From: Onchocerca volvulus
Taxonomy: Eukaryota > Nematoda > Chromadorea > Rhabditida > Onchocercidae
DNA length: 64,000 nucleotides
Assembly (NCBI GenBank): GCA_000499405.2
Contig: HG738141.1
Coordinates: 124,001 to 188,000, forward strand
Direction: 5' to 3'
Shown here: piece after piece, positions 63,492 to 64,000 of the stretch
Layout: every line of letters starts with the position of its first letter
How positions within the stretch are numbered: the stretch's first letter is position 1
The notes under the pieces: generated by a model
Seen by the model: only the letters and a program-made list of their open reading frames with translations
The model's database searches: none
Told to the model about the DNA's origin: nothing
Program-made: the position numbers and the translations under genes

Positions 63492-64000
63492 AATAAAAAT
63501 GAAAAAAAAAGCAAATATCAAAAAGATTTCAGATATTTTTCAACAATTTATCTATCCCTTATCAATTATTGTTCACATTTTTTTTTGAAAATAATATTTC
63601 GAAATGTATTTATAAATAGCATGAAAATTGATTGAATGATTTATTTTTTCTTTTTTCACTGATTTCTTTCATTTTTTTTTAATTTTACATTTTTTTTTAA
63701 AATAATTCCATTTTATTTTAGAAGTATTTTTGAGCAATTATTGAAAAAAATTTCTAATTTTTATAAATTATAATTAATTTTTTACTACAAAATTTTCTCA
63801 AAAAAAAAAAAAAAATAGCAAAAAAATGTTACATAATAAATTTATTTTAGTATTAATCCGATATTACATTTTAGTCTTAGCAGATTAGAGATAGAAATAA
63901 TTATAACAGTTATCTTGAAATTACTTAGTACTTATATTAATCATGATAATTAAAATTAATAATTATGATAATAAGTTATTTCTATTTTGTGTTTTCGACA
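57801..64000. other. Gene-free, extremely AT-rich region
   Basis: Long runs of A or T, palindromic AT words and short low-complexity frames. The only structured element I see is a short GC-richer dimer at 60553-60608. No exons, RNA genes or transposon proteins were recognised. Confidence 0.5.
60553..60608. repeat. 28-bp imperfect dimer, GC-richer
   Basis: ACGTCTAATATATACGCACA (60553) and ACGTCTAATACGTACGTACA (60581) head two adjacent 28-bp units, each ending in ACACGC(A/G)G. They stand out from the surrounding AT-rich sequence. Confidence 0.7.

Noticed and set aside
57801..64000. Several 60-80-aa frames in the terminal AT-rich region
   Set aside because: Composition follows poly-A/T runs and no splice-linked partner or known motif was found.
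1..64000. Bacterial endosymbiont insertions, CRISPR arrays, rRNA and tRNA genes
   Set aside because: Looked for because filarial-like genomes often carry endosymbiont transfers; no bacterial-type reading frames, spaced repeats or cloverleaf-like sequences were recognised. A covariance-model scan would be needed for small RNAs.

Overview
The window looks like nuclear DNA of a nematode, probably clade III or filarial-like. It is very AT-rich, genes are split into many small exons by AT-rich introns with short TTTCAG-type acceptors, one start codon sits 9 nt after a trans-splice-like acceptor, and the gene content (a FER-1-type ferlin, tandem SLC22-like carriers, a UBA/coiled-coil/RING protein) is animal. 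The organism is inferred from these traits only. No bacterial operons, CRISPR arrays or phage genes were seen.

Layout, left to right. Positions 1-99 (minus) hold a copy of the last RING exon of the gene at 47.3-53.7 kb, with one zinc ligand lost, followed by a 42-bp tandem repeat. Positions 2070-15811 (plus) are a 40-exon type-I ferlin of about 2095 aa (C2 domains, FerB-like region, DysF, C-terminal membrane anchor). Next is a cluster of three SLC22-like major-facilitator transporters with identical intron positions and phases: A (17183-21767, minus), B (27533-31392, minus; two exons hidden by a 373-N gap) and C (39690-44241, plus). A and B lie in direct ~6.4-kb duplicated blocks (17012-23437 and 27339-33649), with a Helitron-like relic (23.44-25.73 kb) starting exactly at the end of block A. 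Positions 47329-53724 (minus) encode a 383-aa UBA-like/coiled-coil/RING protein. Positions 54866-57780 hold a second relic, a mutated Helitron helicase. The last 6 kb show no gene.

The most informative features are these. Copies A and B are nearly identical over the gene body, but their flanks are diverged and the segments just upstream of the start codons are unrelated. Copy A has a charged C-terminal tail encoded by eight 33-bp (11-residue) repeats, while copy B stops early at a TAG in the homologous segment and has no array. A GC-AG intron is shared by A and B but not C. An interspersed repeat family occurs at 12.2, 26.7 and 45.1 kb. The genes do not form an obvious pathway: the ferlin should act in membrane fusion (sperm organelle fusion for nematode FER-1), the carriers in solute transport at membranes, and the RING protein in ubiquitin transfer. 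All gene models were spliced by eye from reading frames and splice signals.
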